From the NCBI GenBank assembly GCA_049585815.1, contig JBAVAR010000054.1:70576-134575 (forward strand): a stretch of DNA of 64,000 nt, given 5' to 3'. Each line of letters starts with the position of its first letter. Within the stretch, counting starts at the first letter, position 1. Below are positions 26,259 through 35,574 of this stretch, in pieces. The stretch is from DATLSM01 sp049585815 (lineage in GTDB: Bacteria; Actinomycetota; Thermoleophilia; Solirubrobacterales; 70-9). The notes below the pieces were generated by a model that saw only the letters and a list, made by a program, of their open reading frames with translations, was not told the origin of the DNA and did not search any database. The position numbers and the translations under genes were made by a program.

Positions 26259-27165
26259 GAACATCAGGGTCGCCTACTGGCCCGGCTGCGTCTCGCGCGG
26301 CTTCACCGCCGAGCTGCACGGTTCGATGGCGCTGGTCGCGGAGCGCCTCGGGATCGAGCTGGTGACGCTGGACCGAGCCAACTGCTGCGGCGCCGGCGTG
26401 ATCGCCGAGCACAACCAGGAGCTGGCCGATGCACTCAATGCCCGCACCTTCGCCCTGGCCCAGGCGACCGGACTTTCGATGATGAACATCTGTTCCACCT
26501 GCCAGGGCGCGCAGTCGGAGTGTCAGCAGCGCCTTGACGCCGACTCCGCCTACCGCGCCCACATCAACGAGGTGATCTCCGGACAGGGGCTCAGCTATGA
26601 GAAGGGCAAGGACGGTTTCACCAATAAGAACTTCCTCTGGTTGCTGGTCGAGGATTACGGCCTCGACCGCCTCGCCGCAGAGGTCAGGCGGCCGCTCTCA
26701 GGGCTGCGGGTCGGGCCCTTTTACGGCTGCTACGTGGTGCGGCCCAAGGAGCGGCTCGGCTACGCCGAGCACCCCGATCGCGACATCTACCTGGAGCAGG
26801 TGATCGAGGTGCTCGGTGGTGAGGTCGTCGAGTACGACGGCGCCCGCAAATGCTGTGGTTTCCCGGTGATCACGATGAACCGCGAGACCTCGCTGCGCCA
26901 GGCCGGCACCCACGTCGGCGACGCGCTCGATGCCGGTGCCGACTGTCTGGTCACACCCTGCCCCCTCTGCCATCTGAATCTCGACATGCAGCAGCCCGAG
27001 GCGGCCAAGGTTGTCAATCGCGACCTTGGCCTCGCCGTCCTGCACCTGCCCCAGCTCGTCGGCCTTGCGCTGGGGGCTGAGCCCAAGCAGCTCGGGATGG
27101 GCAAGCACATCGCCTCAACCGCCTGGGTTGAAGGGCGTCTCGCCGGCGCCGCGGTTACCGCCTAG
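26251..27165 (+). CDS. Double-CCG-domain subunit (HdrB/SdhE-like) of succinate dehydrogenase
   Basis: 304 residues. Two cysteine-rich CCG domains are seen: C13, C45-C46-G, C81-x2-C84, and C160, C201-C202-G, C237-x2-C240. This pattern occurs in HdrB of heterodisulfide reductase and in the SdhE/SdhC subunit of archaeal-type succinate dehydrogenases. It overlaps sdhB by eight bases with a GAGGAGG ribosome site. No SdhC/SdhD cytochrome b genes follow, so this protein probably replaces the membrane anchor in passing electrons to quinone. Note that the name sdhE is also used for an unrelated flavinylation factor. Confidence 0.9.
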   Translation: MAENIRVAYWPGCVSRGFTAELHGSMALVAERLGIELVTLDRANCCGAGVIAEHNQELADALNARTFALAQATGLSMMNICSTCQGAQSECQQRLDADSAYRAHINEVISGQGLSYEKGKDGFTNKNFLWLLVEDYGLDRLAAEVRRPLSGLRVGPFYGCYVVRPKERLGYAEHPDRDIYLEQVIEVLGGEVVEYDGARKCCGFPVITMNRETSLRQAGTHVGDALDAGADCLVTPCPLCHLNLDMQQPEAAKVVNRDLGLAVLHLPQLVGLALGAEPKQLGMGKHIASTAWVEGRLAGAAVTA

Positions 27166-27186
27166 CGCAGCGCGACCGGGCGATCC

Positions 27187-28425
27187 TCAGTCAAGACCGG
27201 CGGGCCCGAGGTGACCGCCGGTCACAGAGCGAGTGCGGGCTTCGGCGGTGCGGCGGCCGATCCAGCGGGCGCCGAGGGTGTCGGTCAGCCCATGGGCCAC
27301 GATCGAGGCGATCACCGTGATCGCGGCAATGTCGAAGATCAGCTCCCCGTTGGCAACCTGCGACTTCAGGACGAGCAGGGCGAACAGCATCGAGGCCACC
27401 CCTTTTGGCCCGAACCAGGCCATGAAGAGCTGCTGGTTGAGGGGCAGTTTGGTGCGGATCAGCGAGAGCAGCACCGCCGCCGGCCGGGCGATGATCAGCG
27501 CGAAGAGGACGAAGATGACCAGCGGCGGGATGTTGTGGTCAAAGCCGGTGGCGACGATCAATCCGCCGAAGACGAAGAAGGTGATCACCTGGAGGATCGC
27601 GCTGGCGTTCTCGGCGAACTCAACGAAACCCTGGGGAACGTCGTGCTCGGTCGCCCCCATCGCGATCCCGCAGACGAAGGCAGCGATCAGCCCGTTGCCG
27701 ATCGTCACTTCGGAGAGGCCGAAGGCGACCAGTGCAAAGCCAACCGCATAGATCCCCTCATAACGGGGAGTGAGACCGCCGCCGGGGAGGTGCTGGTGAA
27801 AGCGCCCGCCGAGATACCCGAGCGCGAGGCCGACCCCGGCACCGACCACCGCCTCACCCGCCAGCTTCGCCGCTTCCGCGCCGGCATTGCCGGTCGGCGA
27901 GGCAAAGACGAGGAAAAACAGGACGAAGGGCAGGGCCAGGCCATCGTTGAGGCCGGACTCGAGGTTGAGCGTGTGGCGAACCGCGCTCGGGACCAGGCGC
28001 GAGGCGACCACCGCCGAGGTGACAACCGGGTCGGTCGAGGCGAGCACGGCGCCGAGCAGAAAAGCCTCCGGCCAGCTCAGTTCGGAAAACAAGACTTTTG
28101 CAGCGAGACCGATCAGCCCCATCGTGATCGGCATCGCGATCACGAGTGAGCGGGCGACTGGGCTCCAGTGGCGGCGCAACAGCTCGCGCTCGACGAACAT
28201 CCCGTCGGAGAAGAGGGTCAGGACCAGCGCCATCTCGATCAGCTCGACAATCGACTGGTGGGTCGGATCGACATGCACGACGCCGGCCGCGGCAAGCCCG
28301 ATGCCGAGGCTGACCGAAAGGACTGAGGCCGAGAGCACCGTGCCGCGCATGAGGCCGGAAAGCGCCGCGACGACCGCGAGCAGACCGCCGAAGAGCAGCA
28401 GCGCTTCGGCGAATCCGATATCCAC
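27187..28425 (-). CDS. CPA1-family Na+(K+)/H+ antiporter
   Basis: 412 residues, about 12 membrane spans. The transport motif ASTDPVVTSAVV is near 129-140 and ESGLNDGLALPFVLFFLVF near 155, the pair of acidic sites expected of CPA1 (NhaP-like) exchangers. FGPKGVASMLFALLVL is a conserved late helix. It exchanges a monovalent cation for protons across the membrane. It begins five bases after asd ends and seems to ride at the end of the lysC-asd transcript. Confidence 0.92.
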   Translation of the reverse strand: MDIGFAEALLLFGGLLAVVAALSGLMRGTVLSASVLSVSLGIGLAAAGVVHVDPTHQSIVELIEMALVLTLFSDGMFVERELLRRHWSPVARSLVIAMPITMGLIGLAAKVLFSELSWPEAFLLGAVLASTDPVVTSAVVASRLVPSAVRHTLNLESGLNDGLALPFVLFFLVFASPTGNAGAEAAKLAGEAVVGAGVGLALGYLGGRFHQHLPGGGLTPRYEGIYAVGFALVAFGLSEVTIGNGLIAAFVCGIAMGATEHDVPQGFVEFAENASAILQVITFFVFGGLIVATGFDHNIPPLVIFVLFALIIARPAAVLLSLIRTKLPLNQQLFMAWFGPKGVASMLFALLVLKSQVANGELIFDIAAITVIASIVAHGLTDTLGARWIGRRTAEARTRSVTGGHLGPAGLD

Positions 28426-28430
28426 GCCGC

Positions 28431-29471
28431 CTACCCCTGATCGCCGAGCAGGCCGCGCTCGACCAGCAGCTCGGCGACCTGCACCGCGTTGGTCGCCGCA
28501 CCCTTGCGCAAATTGTCGCCGACCACCCAGAGGTTGAGGGAGCGCTCGTGGCCGGGGTCACGGCGGATGCGGCCGACCAGGACCTCGTCGCGGCCGGCGG
28601 CCTCGGTGGCCATCGGGTAGCTGCCGGCCGCCGGGTCATCGACCACGATCAGGCCCGGAGCATCGGCCAGCAGCCCCCGACACTCCTCGGGGGAAAGTCT
28701 CTCGTGAGTCTGGACGTTCAGCGACTCCGAGTGGCCGGTGAAGACGGGCACCCGGGCACAGGTGGCAGAGATCCCAACCTCCTCGCCGAGGCCGAGGATC
28801 TTGCGGCTCTCGGCCATCACCTTTCGCTCCTCGGTGGTGTAGTCATCACCGTCCTTGAAAACCTCGACCTGTGGCAGAACGTTGAAGGCGATCCTATGGG
28901 GATAGACCTCCGCGGGCGGACTCTCCTTACCTGCCAGCACCGCCCGCGACTGCGCGGCGAGCTCCTCGATCGCCCGCTGGCCGGTGCCGGAGACGGCCTG
29001 ATAGCTGGAGAGGATCACCCGCTCCAGGCCAGCGGCACGGTGGATCGGCGCCAGCGCCATCATCATCACCATCGTCGTGCAGTTGGGGTTGGCGAGGATG
29101 CCACGGTGATCCTCGGCGGCCTCGGGGTTGACCTCGGCGACAACCAGCGGCACCTCCTCGTGCATGCGCCAGTAGCTGGTGTTGTCGATCACGGCGGCCC
29201 CCGCCTCGACCAGGCGCGGCGCCCACTCGGCGCTGATGACACCCCCCGCCGAGCAGAGGGCAAGGTCAAGACCCTGGATCGACTCCTCGCTCAGCGCCCG
29301 GCACTTGAGCACCGAACCATTCCACTCCAGCTCTCTGCCGGCGGAGCGCTCTGAGGCGAAGGGGACGACCTCGGAGGCGGGAAATCCGCGCTCGGCGAGC
29401 ACCCCGAGGATCGTCGTGCCGACCGCCCCGGTTGCGCCAAGAACCCCAACCCTGTACCGATTGCCGCTCAT
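28431..29471 (-). CDS. asd: Aspartate-semialdehyde dehydrogenase
   Basis: 346 residues. The N-terminal NADP loop is GVLGATGAVGTTILGVL, the catalytic Cys is in ANPNCTTMVMMMALAPIH, and SSYQAVSGTGQRAIEEL and HIAFNVLPQ-like text (HRIAFNVLPQVEVF) are standard. GHSESLNVQTHERL carries the substrate-site His. It reduces aspartyl phosphate to the semialdehyde for Lys, Met, Thr and diaminopimelate. It lies 18 bases after lysC, the preceding pathway step. Confidence 0.96.
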   Translation of the reverse strand: MSGNRYRVGVLGATGAVGTTILGVLAERGFPASEVVPFASERSAGRELEWNGSVLKCRALSEESIQGLDLALCSAGGVISAEWAPRLVEAGAAVIDNTSYWRMHEEVPLVVAEVNPEAAEDHRGILANPNCTTMVMMMALAPIHRAAGLERVILSSYQAVSGTGQRAIEELAAQSRAVLAGKESPPAEVYPHRIAFNVLPQVEVFKDGDDYTTEERKVMAESRKILGLGEEVGISATCARVPVFTGHSESLNVQTHERLSPEECRGLLADAPGLIVVDDPAAGSYPMATEAAGRDEVLVGRIRRDPGHERSLNLWVVGDNLRKGAATNAVQVAELLVERGLLGDQG

Positions 29472-29489
29472 CTCAGCCTATGAGCGAGC

Positions 29490-30776
29490 TCAGCCGGCGA
29501 CGGTGGGACGGTGCTCGCGGCCGGAGGGTTCCTCGGGGCGGACCGCATCGGCACCCAGCTCGAAGGCCTCATGCAGCGCTCTGACTGCATCGGGGACACG
29601 GTCGGAGGATATGACGCAGGAGATCTTGATCGGCGAGGTGGAGATCATCTCGATGTTGATCCCCTCGCCGCCGAGGACCTCGAACACCCGGGCAGCGACG
29701 CCCGGGTGTGAGCGCATCCCGGCACCGACGATCGACACCTTGCCGATCCGCTCGTCGGTGCGGACGCCGTTGCTGACCCCGAGGCCGGAAACCGTATCGG
29801 TGGCAAGGGTCAGATCGGAGCGATCGACGGTGAAGGAGAGGTCGGCCAACTCATCGTCGCCGACCGGCTCATTTTGGATGATCACGTCGACGTTCACATT
29901 GGCGTCGGCCAAGGCGGTGAATATCCGCCCGGCGACGCCCGGCTCATCGCGGACGCCTGTCAACGTCACGCGGGCCTCCGCGTCGGAGTGGGTCACGGCT
30001 GTAACGAAGGGCTGCTCCACGGTCTCCTCCTCGGCAACGACGAGGGTACCGGGGCCGTCCTCGAAACTGCTGCGGCAGTGGATGCGGACGCCGTGGTTGC
30101 GCGCGTACTCGACCGACCGAAGCTGCAGCACCTTGGCCCCCGAGGCCGACATCTCGAGCATCTCCTCATAGGAGACCCGCGCCAGCTTGCGCGCAACGGG
30201 GACGATGCGCGGGTCGGCGCTGAAGACGCCGGAGACGTCGGTGTATATCTCGCAAACGCTTGCCCCCAACGCCGCGGCGAGCGCCACCGCGGTCGTATCC
30301 GACCCCCCGCGCCCCAGGGTTGTGACATCGTGGCTGTCGGTCGAGACCCCCTGGAAACCGGCGACCAAAACGATCCGATCAGCCTGCAGAGTCTCGCTGA
30401 TTCGCTCGGCCCGTACGTCGATGATCCGCGCCTTGGTGTGGGAGGAGTCGGTGACGATCCCGGCCTGGGACCCGGTCAAAGAGATTGCCTCATGCCCCAT
30501 GTCATGGATCGCCATCGCGCAGAGGGCGCAGGAGATTCGCTCCCCCGTGGAGAGCAGCATGTCCATCTCCCGAGCGACGGGCCGCTCGGATATCTCCAGC
30601 GCCTGAGCGACCAACTCATCGGTCGTCTTTCCCCGCGCGGAGAGCACCGCGACCACCCGGCTGCCAGCCTCCCGCGCGGCGACGATCCTCCCCGCAGCCC
30701 GCTTGATCTGCTCGGCCCCGGCGACGGAGGTGCCGCCGAACTTCATCACCACGATCTCCGAATCAGCGCCAGGCAT
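29490..30776 (-). CDS. lysC: Aspartate kinase
   Basis: 428 residues from the ATG at 30776. The frame stays open upstream but only this start fits the family. MKFGGTSVAG is the kinase signature, GRGGSDTTAVALAAAL contacts substrate, and ISVYTDVSGV-like EIYTDVSGVFSADPRIV closes the catalytic domain. Two ACT domains fill the C-terminal half (VTLTGVRDEPGVAGRIF and VSIVGAGMRSHPGVAARVF), expected to bind Lys/Thr as feedback inhibitors. It starts the lysC-asd operon. Confidence 0.96.
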   Translation of the reverse strand: MPGADSEIVVMKFGGTSVAGAEQIKRAAGRIVAAREAGSRVVAVLSARGKTTDELVAQALEISERPVAREMDMLLSTGERISCALCAMAIHDMGHEAISLTGSQAGIVTDSSHTKARIIDVRAERISETLQADRIVLVAGFQGVSTDSHDVTTLGRGGSDTTAVALAAALGASVCEIYTDVSGVFSADPRIVPVARKLARVSYEEMLEMSASGAKVLQLRSVEYARNHGVRIHCRSSFEDGPGTLVVAEEETVEQPFVTAVTHSDAEARVTLTGVRDEPGVAGRIFTALADANVNVDVIIQNEPVGDDELADLSFTVDRSDLTLATDTVSGLGVSNGVRTDERIGKVSIVGAGMRSHPGVAARVFEVLGGEGINIEMISTSPIKISCVISSDRVPDAVRALHEAFELGADAVRPEEPSGREHRPTVAG

Positions 30777-31126
30777 GAGAGAGGCTGAGGATAGTGGCCC
30801 GCGCTCACCCGCCACTGAGGGGGCTGGCTCGCGATTCCCCCAGCGGTTGAGATGAAGTTGGGCATGCGGTGCACGGCAGGCCGGCAGGCTTCCTCCCGCA
30901 ATGACGGCGGCCGATCCCCGCCAGCGTTCTTGACGGGCCCCGCCCGGCGCGGAGGATCGAGGGCGGTGCCCCTTTTTGATCGCGCCGTCCGCCGGCTCCA
31001 CGCGGCGATCGCGATTGCTCCCCGGTTGGTTGGAGAGCAGGTCGGCTTGGCGCGGACTTCATCGCCCCCTCCGACCCCCCTCGATAGAGCGCTCCCAGAG
31101 CCTGGAGCCGGCTGGGCTGGGTCTCA
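30777..31126. other. Long GC-rich region between lysC and padR
   Basis: About 350 bases upstream of two divergent genes. It should hold the lysC promoter and leader. I looked for lysine, SAM and other riboswitch cores on the minus strand and did not recognise one. Some of the frame is open in continuation of lysC, but without family similarity. Confidence 0.5.
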
Positions 31127-31142
31127 TGTGATTCAGATCACA
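31127..31142 (+). promoter_or_regulatory. CRP/FNR-type palindrome upstream of padR
   Basis: TGTGATTCAGATCACA is a perfect match to the TGTGA-N6-TCACA consensus of CRP-family regulators. It is centred about 44 bases before the padR ATG, where an activator could touch polymerase if the message is leaderless. The regulator is not in this window. Confidence 0.6.
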
Positions 31143-31149
31143 CTTTCAG

Positions 31150-31168
31150 ATATATCGCAGCGATATAT
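31150..31168 (+). promoter_or_regulatory. PadR operator-like palindrome
   Basis: A perfect inverted repeat ATATATCGC-A-GCGATATAT lies 10 bases before the padR ATG. It falls between a possible -35 (TTTCAG, 31144-31149) and a TATATA box (31166-31171). Its AT-rich dyad fits PadR-family operators, so autoregulation is likely. Confidence 0.7.
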
Positions 31169-31178
31169 ATAGGTGTGC

Positions 31179-31730
31179 ATGGAGTTAAACCCGACCGGCT
31201 ACGTGATCCTCGGGATGCTCAGCGCCCAACCGCAGTCGGGCTATGAGATAAAAGCGTTGGTCGACACCACGACGCGCTTTTTCTGGGCAGCCAGCTACGG
31301 GCAGATCTACCCGGAACTGAAACGGCTCTCCGAACTGGGGCTGATCGAAGGGATGAGTGCGCCGACGGGCGGGCGCAGGCGAACCGTCTACAGGATCAGC
31401 AGCGATGGCCGCGCCGCTTTGAGGGACTGGCTGCGACAGCCGCCCGCCACCTATGAGATGCGCGAGGAAGGGCTGCTCAAGCTGTTCTTTGCAGGTGCGC
31501 TGCCGCCCGGGGAGGGGGGCGGGATCCTCGCCTCGATGCGAGAGCACCGGCTCAACCTGGCCCAGCGTCTGCGCAGCATGGAGCCTGAAGCACTCGCCAA
31601 GGAGGACCCCTTCCCGCTGATGGTGCTGCGGGCCGGGATCGAGTTCAACGAGTGGTTTGCCGGGTGGTGTGAGCGCACGGAACGCCAGCTCCTTAATCCG
31701 GTTCCCGAGAGAGGAGCAGCTGATGTTTGA
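31179..31730 (+). CDS. PadR-family transcriptional regulator
   Basis: 183 residues from the ATG at 31179; a GTG at 31173 would add two. The N-terminal winged helix begins YVILGMLSAQPQSGYEIKALVD and continues with FFWAASYGQIYPELKRLSELGLI and GRRRTVYRIS, all typical of PadR. The C-terminal half is the helical Vir_act_alpha_C dimerisation domain. It overlaps the MMPL exporter gene by eight bases, so it probably controls that exporter in response to an exported compound. Confidence 0.93.
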   Translation: MELNPTGYVILGMLSAQPQSGYEIKALVDTTTRFFWAASYGQIYPELKRLSELGLIEGMSAPTGGRRRTVYRISSDGRAALRDWLRQPPATYEMREEGLLKLFFAGALPPGEGGGILASMREHRLNLAQRLRSMEPEALAKEDPFPLMVLRAGIEFNEWFAGWCERTERQLLNPVPERGAADV

Positions 31731-33864
31731 TGCCCTGGCCCGCTTCGCCGATCGCCGCGCCCGCAGAATCGGGATTGTCGGGCTGCTTTTTTTCATCATC
31801 GCCGGGGCGCTTGGCGGCGGGGTTGCCAGCCGCCTCGATCCCTACGGCGCCGATGACCCGGCGACCCAGACGGTCAAGGCTCGAGAACGACTGCAGGGCG
31901 CCGGGCTGCGCTTCCCGTCGGTGCTGGTGATGCTCAGGCACGCTCCGGTCGCTAGGCCCTCCACCCGGACGCGGGTCGCCTCGATCGAAGGCGAACTGCG
32001 GCAACGCAGTGACGTCGCCTCGGTGAGCGGCTACTACACAACCTACTCCCCCGCCTTCGTCTCCCGCAACGGGCATCTGACCTACCTGGCGGTGGCGCTG
32101 AAGCCAACCGCAAGCAAGGCCGAACAGGAAATCGGTGGGCAGATCGCCGCCCAGCTGCAGGGCCGGCCCGGGATCCTCGTCGGCGGTTACGCGGTGGCCC
32201 AAAAGCAGGTCAACAGTCAGGTCGAGAGCGATCTGCAGACCGCCGAGATGCTCGCCTTCCCACTGCTCTTTCTCCTCTCCCTGCTCTTCTTCCGCAGCCT
32301 CGTCGCGGCGCTACTGCCGTTGATGATCGGCGGCCTGGCGATTGTCGGCACCTTCCTGATCCTCCGCATCGCCAGCGAATTCGGCGCGATCTCGGTCTTT
32401 GCCCTCAACCTGACCACGGCGCTTGGTCTGGGCCTTGCGATCGACTACAGCCTCTTCATCGTCTCCCGCTATCGCGAGGAGATAACCAAGGACGGCCCGG
32501 GACTCGCGGCGATGCGCCGGGTGCTGGCAACCTCCGGTCGCACCGTCTTCTTTTCCTCGCTGACAGTCTCGGCGGCACTCGCCTCGCTGCTCGTCTTCCC
32601 CCAGCTGTTCCTCTACTCGATGGGCCTCGGTGGCGCCCTGGTGGCGCTGTTTGCGGCGACCATCTCGCTGACCGTCTTGCCGGCGGTCCTTTCCCTGCTC
32701 GGCTCTCGGGTTAACGCCGGCGCCCCGCGCTTTCTTCAGCGCCGCGCCGAAGCCGACGCCCGGCCCGATGAGAATGGGTTCTGGTATCGCCTCTCGCGAT
32801 TTCTGATGCGCCGGCCGATTCCTGTGGCGACGCTCTCAGCCCTGCTCTTGATCCTCCTCGGCCTCCCCTTTTTCGGGATCAAGTTCAACACGGTCGACCC
32901 CAGCGTGCTGCCGAGTTCGGCGAGCTCGCGGCAGGTCTATGAAACCGTCAACCACCGCTTTCCCCCCTACCGCGAATCGCCGATCTGGATTGCCGTTCAG
33001 GGCGGCGGACCGAGGGCAGCGAGGAGGTTTGCAGCCGAGACACGGCGGGTGGCTGGGGTCGCCGAAGTGCTGGCGCCCCAGCCGCTGCGCGGCGGTGTCT
33101 CCGCGATCCAGGCGATCTCCACGGGCCCCTTCAACGCCAGCGTCAGCGAGGAAGCGGTGAGGCGGATCCGCGCGATAAAACCCCCGCCGGGAGCGACAGC
33201 GTTGGTCACCGGTGGCACCGCCGATTTCCTCGACCTTCAGAGCAGCCTCGCCCGTCACCTGCCGATCGCGCTGGCGATCGTGGTCCTCGCCACCCTGATC
33301 ATCCTCTTCTTGATGACCGGCTCGGTGATATTGCCGATCAAGTCGCTGATCATGAACTTCCTCAATCTCAGCGCCGTGTTCGGCCTCTTGGTTTTGATCT
33401 TTCAGGACGGCAGGCTCGAAGGGCTGCTCAACTACAACAGCCCGGGGGCGATTGAGCAGACGATGCCGATCCTGCTCTTCGCGGTTGCCTTCGGCCTCTC
33501 CACCGATTACGCGGTCTTCCTGCTCTCGCGGATCAAGGAGGCGCGCGACAACGGCGCCTCAGAGAAGGATTGCGTCGCGATCGGGCTGGAGCGCACCGGG
33601 CGGATCGTCACAGCCGCCGCACTGCTCTTCGCGGTCGCGATGTTTGCCTTCGCCACCTCGCAGATCATCTTCATCAAGGAGAACGGGGTGGGAACCGCGC
33701 TGGCGGTGCTGATCGACGCCAGCGTGATCCGGGCACTTCTAGTGCCGTCGCTGATGGCGCTGCTCGGCAAATGGAACTGGTGGGCGCCGGCGCCGCTGCG
33801 GCGGCTGCATGCGCGCTTCGGCATCGCCGAGGGCAGCCGAGCCAGGCCGCAGGCCTTGACCTAA
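31723..33864 (+). CDS. MMPL/RND-family membrane transporter
   Basis: 713 residues from the ATG at 31723, preceded by GAGGAG. The architecture is two repeats, each with one span, a large external domain and a five-helix cluster (around 190-350 and 530-700). LGLGLAIDYSLFIVSRYREE and FGLSTDYAVFLLSRIKEARD are the paired proton-relay helices, each with the DY motif of MmpL proteins. It is predicted to export lipids or hydrophobic compounds using the proton gradient. It is coupled to padR. Confidence 0.94.
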   Translation: MFDALARFADRRARRIGIVGLLFFIIAGALGGGVASRLDPYGADDPATQTVKARERLQGAGLRFPSVLVMLRHAPVARPSTRTRVASIEGELRQRSDVASVSGYYTTYSPAFVSRNGHLTYLAVALKPTASKAEQEIGGQIAAQLQGRPGILVGGYAVAQKQVNSQVESDLQTAEMLAFPLLFLLSLLFFRSLVAALLPLMIGGLAIVGTFLILRIASEFGAISVFALNLTTALGLGLAIDYSLFIVSRYREEITKDGPGLAAMRRVLATSGRTVFFSSLTVSAALASLLVFPQLFLYSMGLGGALVALFAATISLTVLPAVLSLLGSRVNAGAPRFLQRRAEADARPDENGFWYRLSRFLMRRPIPVATLSALLLILLGLPFFGIKFNTVDPSVLPSSASSRQVYETVNHRFPPYRESPIWIAVQGGGPRAARRFAAETRRVAGVAEVLAPQPLRGGVSAIQAISTGPFNASVSEEAVRRIRAIKPPPGATALVTGGTADFLDLQSSLARHLPIALAIVVLATLIILFLMTGSVILPIKSLIMNFLNLSAVFGLLVLIFQDGRLEGLLNYNSPGAIEQTMPILLFAVAFGLSTDYAVFLLSRIKEARDNGASEKDCVAIGLERTGRIVTAAALLFAVAMFAFATSQIIFIKENGVGTALAVLIDASVIRALLVPSLMALLGKWNWWAPAPLRRLHARFGIAEGSRARPQALT

Positions 33865-33873
33865 TCGGCGTCC

Positions 33874-35538
33874 CTAGGAGCCGTTGCTGTTGTTGTAGAC
33901 GCCGCTTTCGAACCCGGTGAGTGCGGGATTCGCCGCGTAGCCGAGCGGCTGCAGGCCGAAGAGTTCCTCGAGGCTGTGCAGCAGCGAGAAGTGGTTGTAG
34001 TAGCCCGTTTCGTCGACGGTGCCAGGTTTTACGTAGGGGGAGATCAACAGCAGCCCGACCCGACCCCCCCCGCCGGTTGACTTCACCGGTCCGCTCGCGG
34101 CCGACGCCGGAGGGGCGGGCAGGTTCGGGTACTGCGGCACGCCGCAGCAGGAGCTCGAGTCGGCATTGGGCCCGGTCTGGGGCGCCTGGTCAGAGGTGAT
34201 CGCGATCAGGCCACCTTCCTGTTTGTAGGCGGCGGATGCTTCGATCTCGGGGACGACGGTTTTCAGGAACGGTTCGGCCGTGGCAATGCCAGCGGGCGCG
34301 CCCGCTGCACAGGGCTTTTCGCTGCCGTCATGGCAGGCGCTGGGCACGATGTAGGAGAGTGAGGGAGTGCTGCTCGCCGATTGCAGGTCGGTCTGGAGCT
34401 GTTCAAGACCGACATCATCCTGAACGCATTCAGAGCCACTCAGCGAGTCGAAGTAGACGAACGGGTTGCGCCAGGTCTCATACGCGTCACCGGGCAGCGG
34501 TGACTGATTGCCATCGGCGCTACCGAGCGCTGGGTGCCTGCAGGTGCTGGGCTGGCCGGCGCCGCCGTTGCCGACCCCTTCGACGTAGGCCTTCCAGGAC
34601 TTGCCCGCGGTCGCGAGCTGACCAGGCAGCGTCAGAGTTGCCGACGGATACACGCAGCCGCTACCGGTGACCTGGCTTTCGGCGCCGATCGTGCCGGGGG
34701 AGATTTCGGTGTAGTTGGGGCAGTTGGCCGCCGTCTGCGGGGTCGGCCCCTGCCCGCTGATCAGGGCGACCTCGTTTGCCAGCTCCCCCTGCGCCACCGC
34801 GTAGTAGTTGGTCAGTAGCTCGCCCTGGCCGCGCAGGGTCTTGGCGAGATATGGAGCCGCCGAACTTTCGCCGTAGGCTTCATTGAAGCCCTGGTCGGCG
34901 AGCACGATTAAGAAAACGTGTTTGATCGGCGGCAGCGGCGCTTCGCTCGGTACTTCCGGGGGTGTCGAAGGCTTCTTCTGCCCCGCTTCTTCGCCCGCTG
35001 ACCCTTCTTCGTAGGTAATCGGGGCTTCCTGGGAGAGCACGGTCGGCGCCGCGGCCCGCGCCGGAGCGGCGGCGGCGCTCGGTTCGGGGGTCGAGGCCGG
35101 CGCCGATGCTTCTGTCGTTGGGCTGCTCGGCGAGGATGAGGACCCGCCTTCAAGCAGGATCGACGCGATGCCGGCGCTCTGGGCGAGCGGACTGGTGGCC
35201 GAGCCGAGGAAGACGCCGAAGGCGAGCAGGCCCATCACCGCGACCGCAGCGACTCGCGGGCTGGGCATAAAGCGTTCCTCGAGGGTTGGGCGGCCCTCCG
35301 CCTCTGCAACGGCGACCGGGGTTCCGTCATCCGAGGGGCGCGGGTTCCCCGCCTTGACACCGCCTCCGCGGTTCTGCAGGGCCCCGATCTGGGCGGCTAC
35401 CAGGGGCGGCAAGGGAGCACGGCGTACCCCGCACTCCAGGCAGTAGCGCTGATCGGCGCCGAGCGTCGCACCGCAGCCTGCGCACACCCCGGCGCGGGCT
35501 GCGTCCTGGCGTCCCTCGTCATCCATGCGGGAAGTCAC
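33874..35538 (-). CDS. Membrane-anchored phosphoesterase-family protein with N-terminal zinc ribbon
   Basis: 554 residues; an ATG four codons in (35526) is an alternative start. A zinc ribbon is formed by C19-x2-C22 and C33-x2-C36 in the cytoplasm, followed by a membrane span near 93-113 and a Ser/Pro/Ala-rich linker. The external domain from about residue 200 (IKHVFLIVLADQGFNEAYG, then GLIAITSDQA and LLLISPYVKPG) resembles the phosphoesterase (PF04185, acid phosphatase/phospholipase C-like) family. It probably releases phosphate outside the cell, in keeping with the pst genes nearby. Confidence 0.82.
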   Translation of the reverse strand: MTSRMDDEGRQDAARAGVCAGCGATLGADQRYCLECGVRRAPLPPLVAAQIGALQNRGGGVKAGNPRPSDDGTPVAVAEAEGRPTLEERFMPSPRVAAVAVMGLLAFGVFLGSATSPLAQSAGIASILLEGGSSSSPSSPTTEASAPASTPEPSAAAAPARAAAPTVLSQEAPITYEEGSAGEEAGQKKPSTPPEVPSEAPLPPIKHVFLIVLADQGFNEAYGESSAAPYLAKTLRGQGELLTNYYAVAQGELANEVALISGQGPTPQTAANCPNYTEISPGTIGAESQVTGSGCVYPSATLTLPGQLATAGKSWKAYVEGVGNGGAGQPSTCRHPALGSADGNQSPLPGDAYETWRNPFVYFDSLSGSECVQDDVGLEQLQTDLQSASSTPSLSYIVPSACHDGSEKPCAAGAPAGIATAEPFLKTVVPEIEASAAYKQEGGLIAITSDQAPQTGPNADSSSCCGVPQYPNLPAPPASAASGPVKSTGGGGRVGLLLISPYVKPGTVDETGYYNHFSLLHSLEELFGLQPLGYAANPALTGFESGVYNNSNGS

Positions 35539-35574
35539 CTCAGGGCAAAGTCTGACGCCATCTCGTTACCAAGG

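Noticed and set aside
30777..31080. Possible lysine or other riboswitch before lysC.
   Set aside because: The leader is long and structured, but none of the conserved riboswitch cores I know was found.
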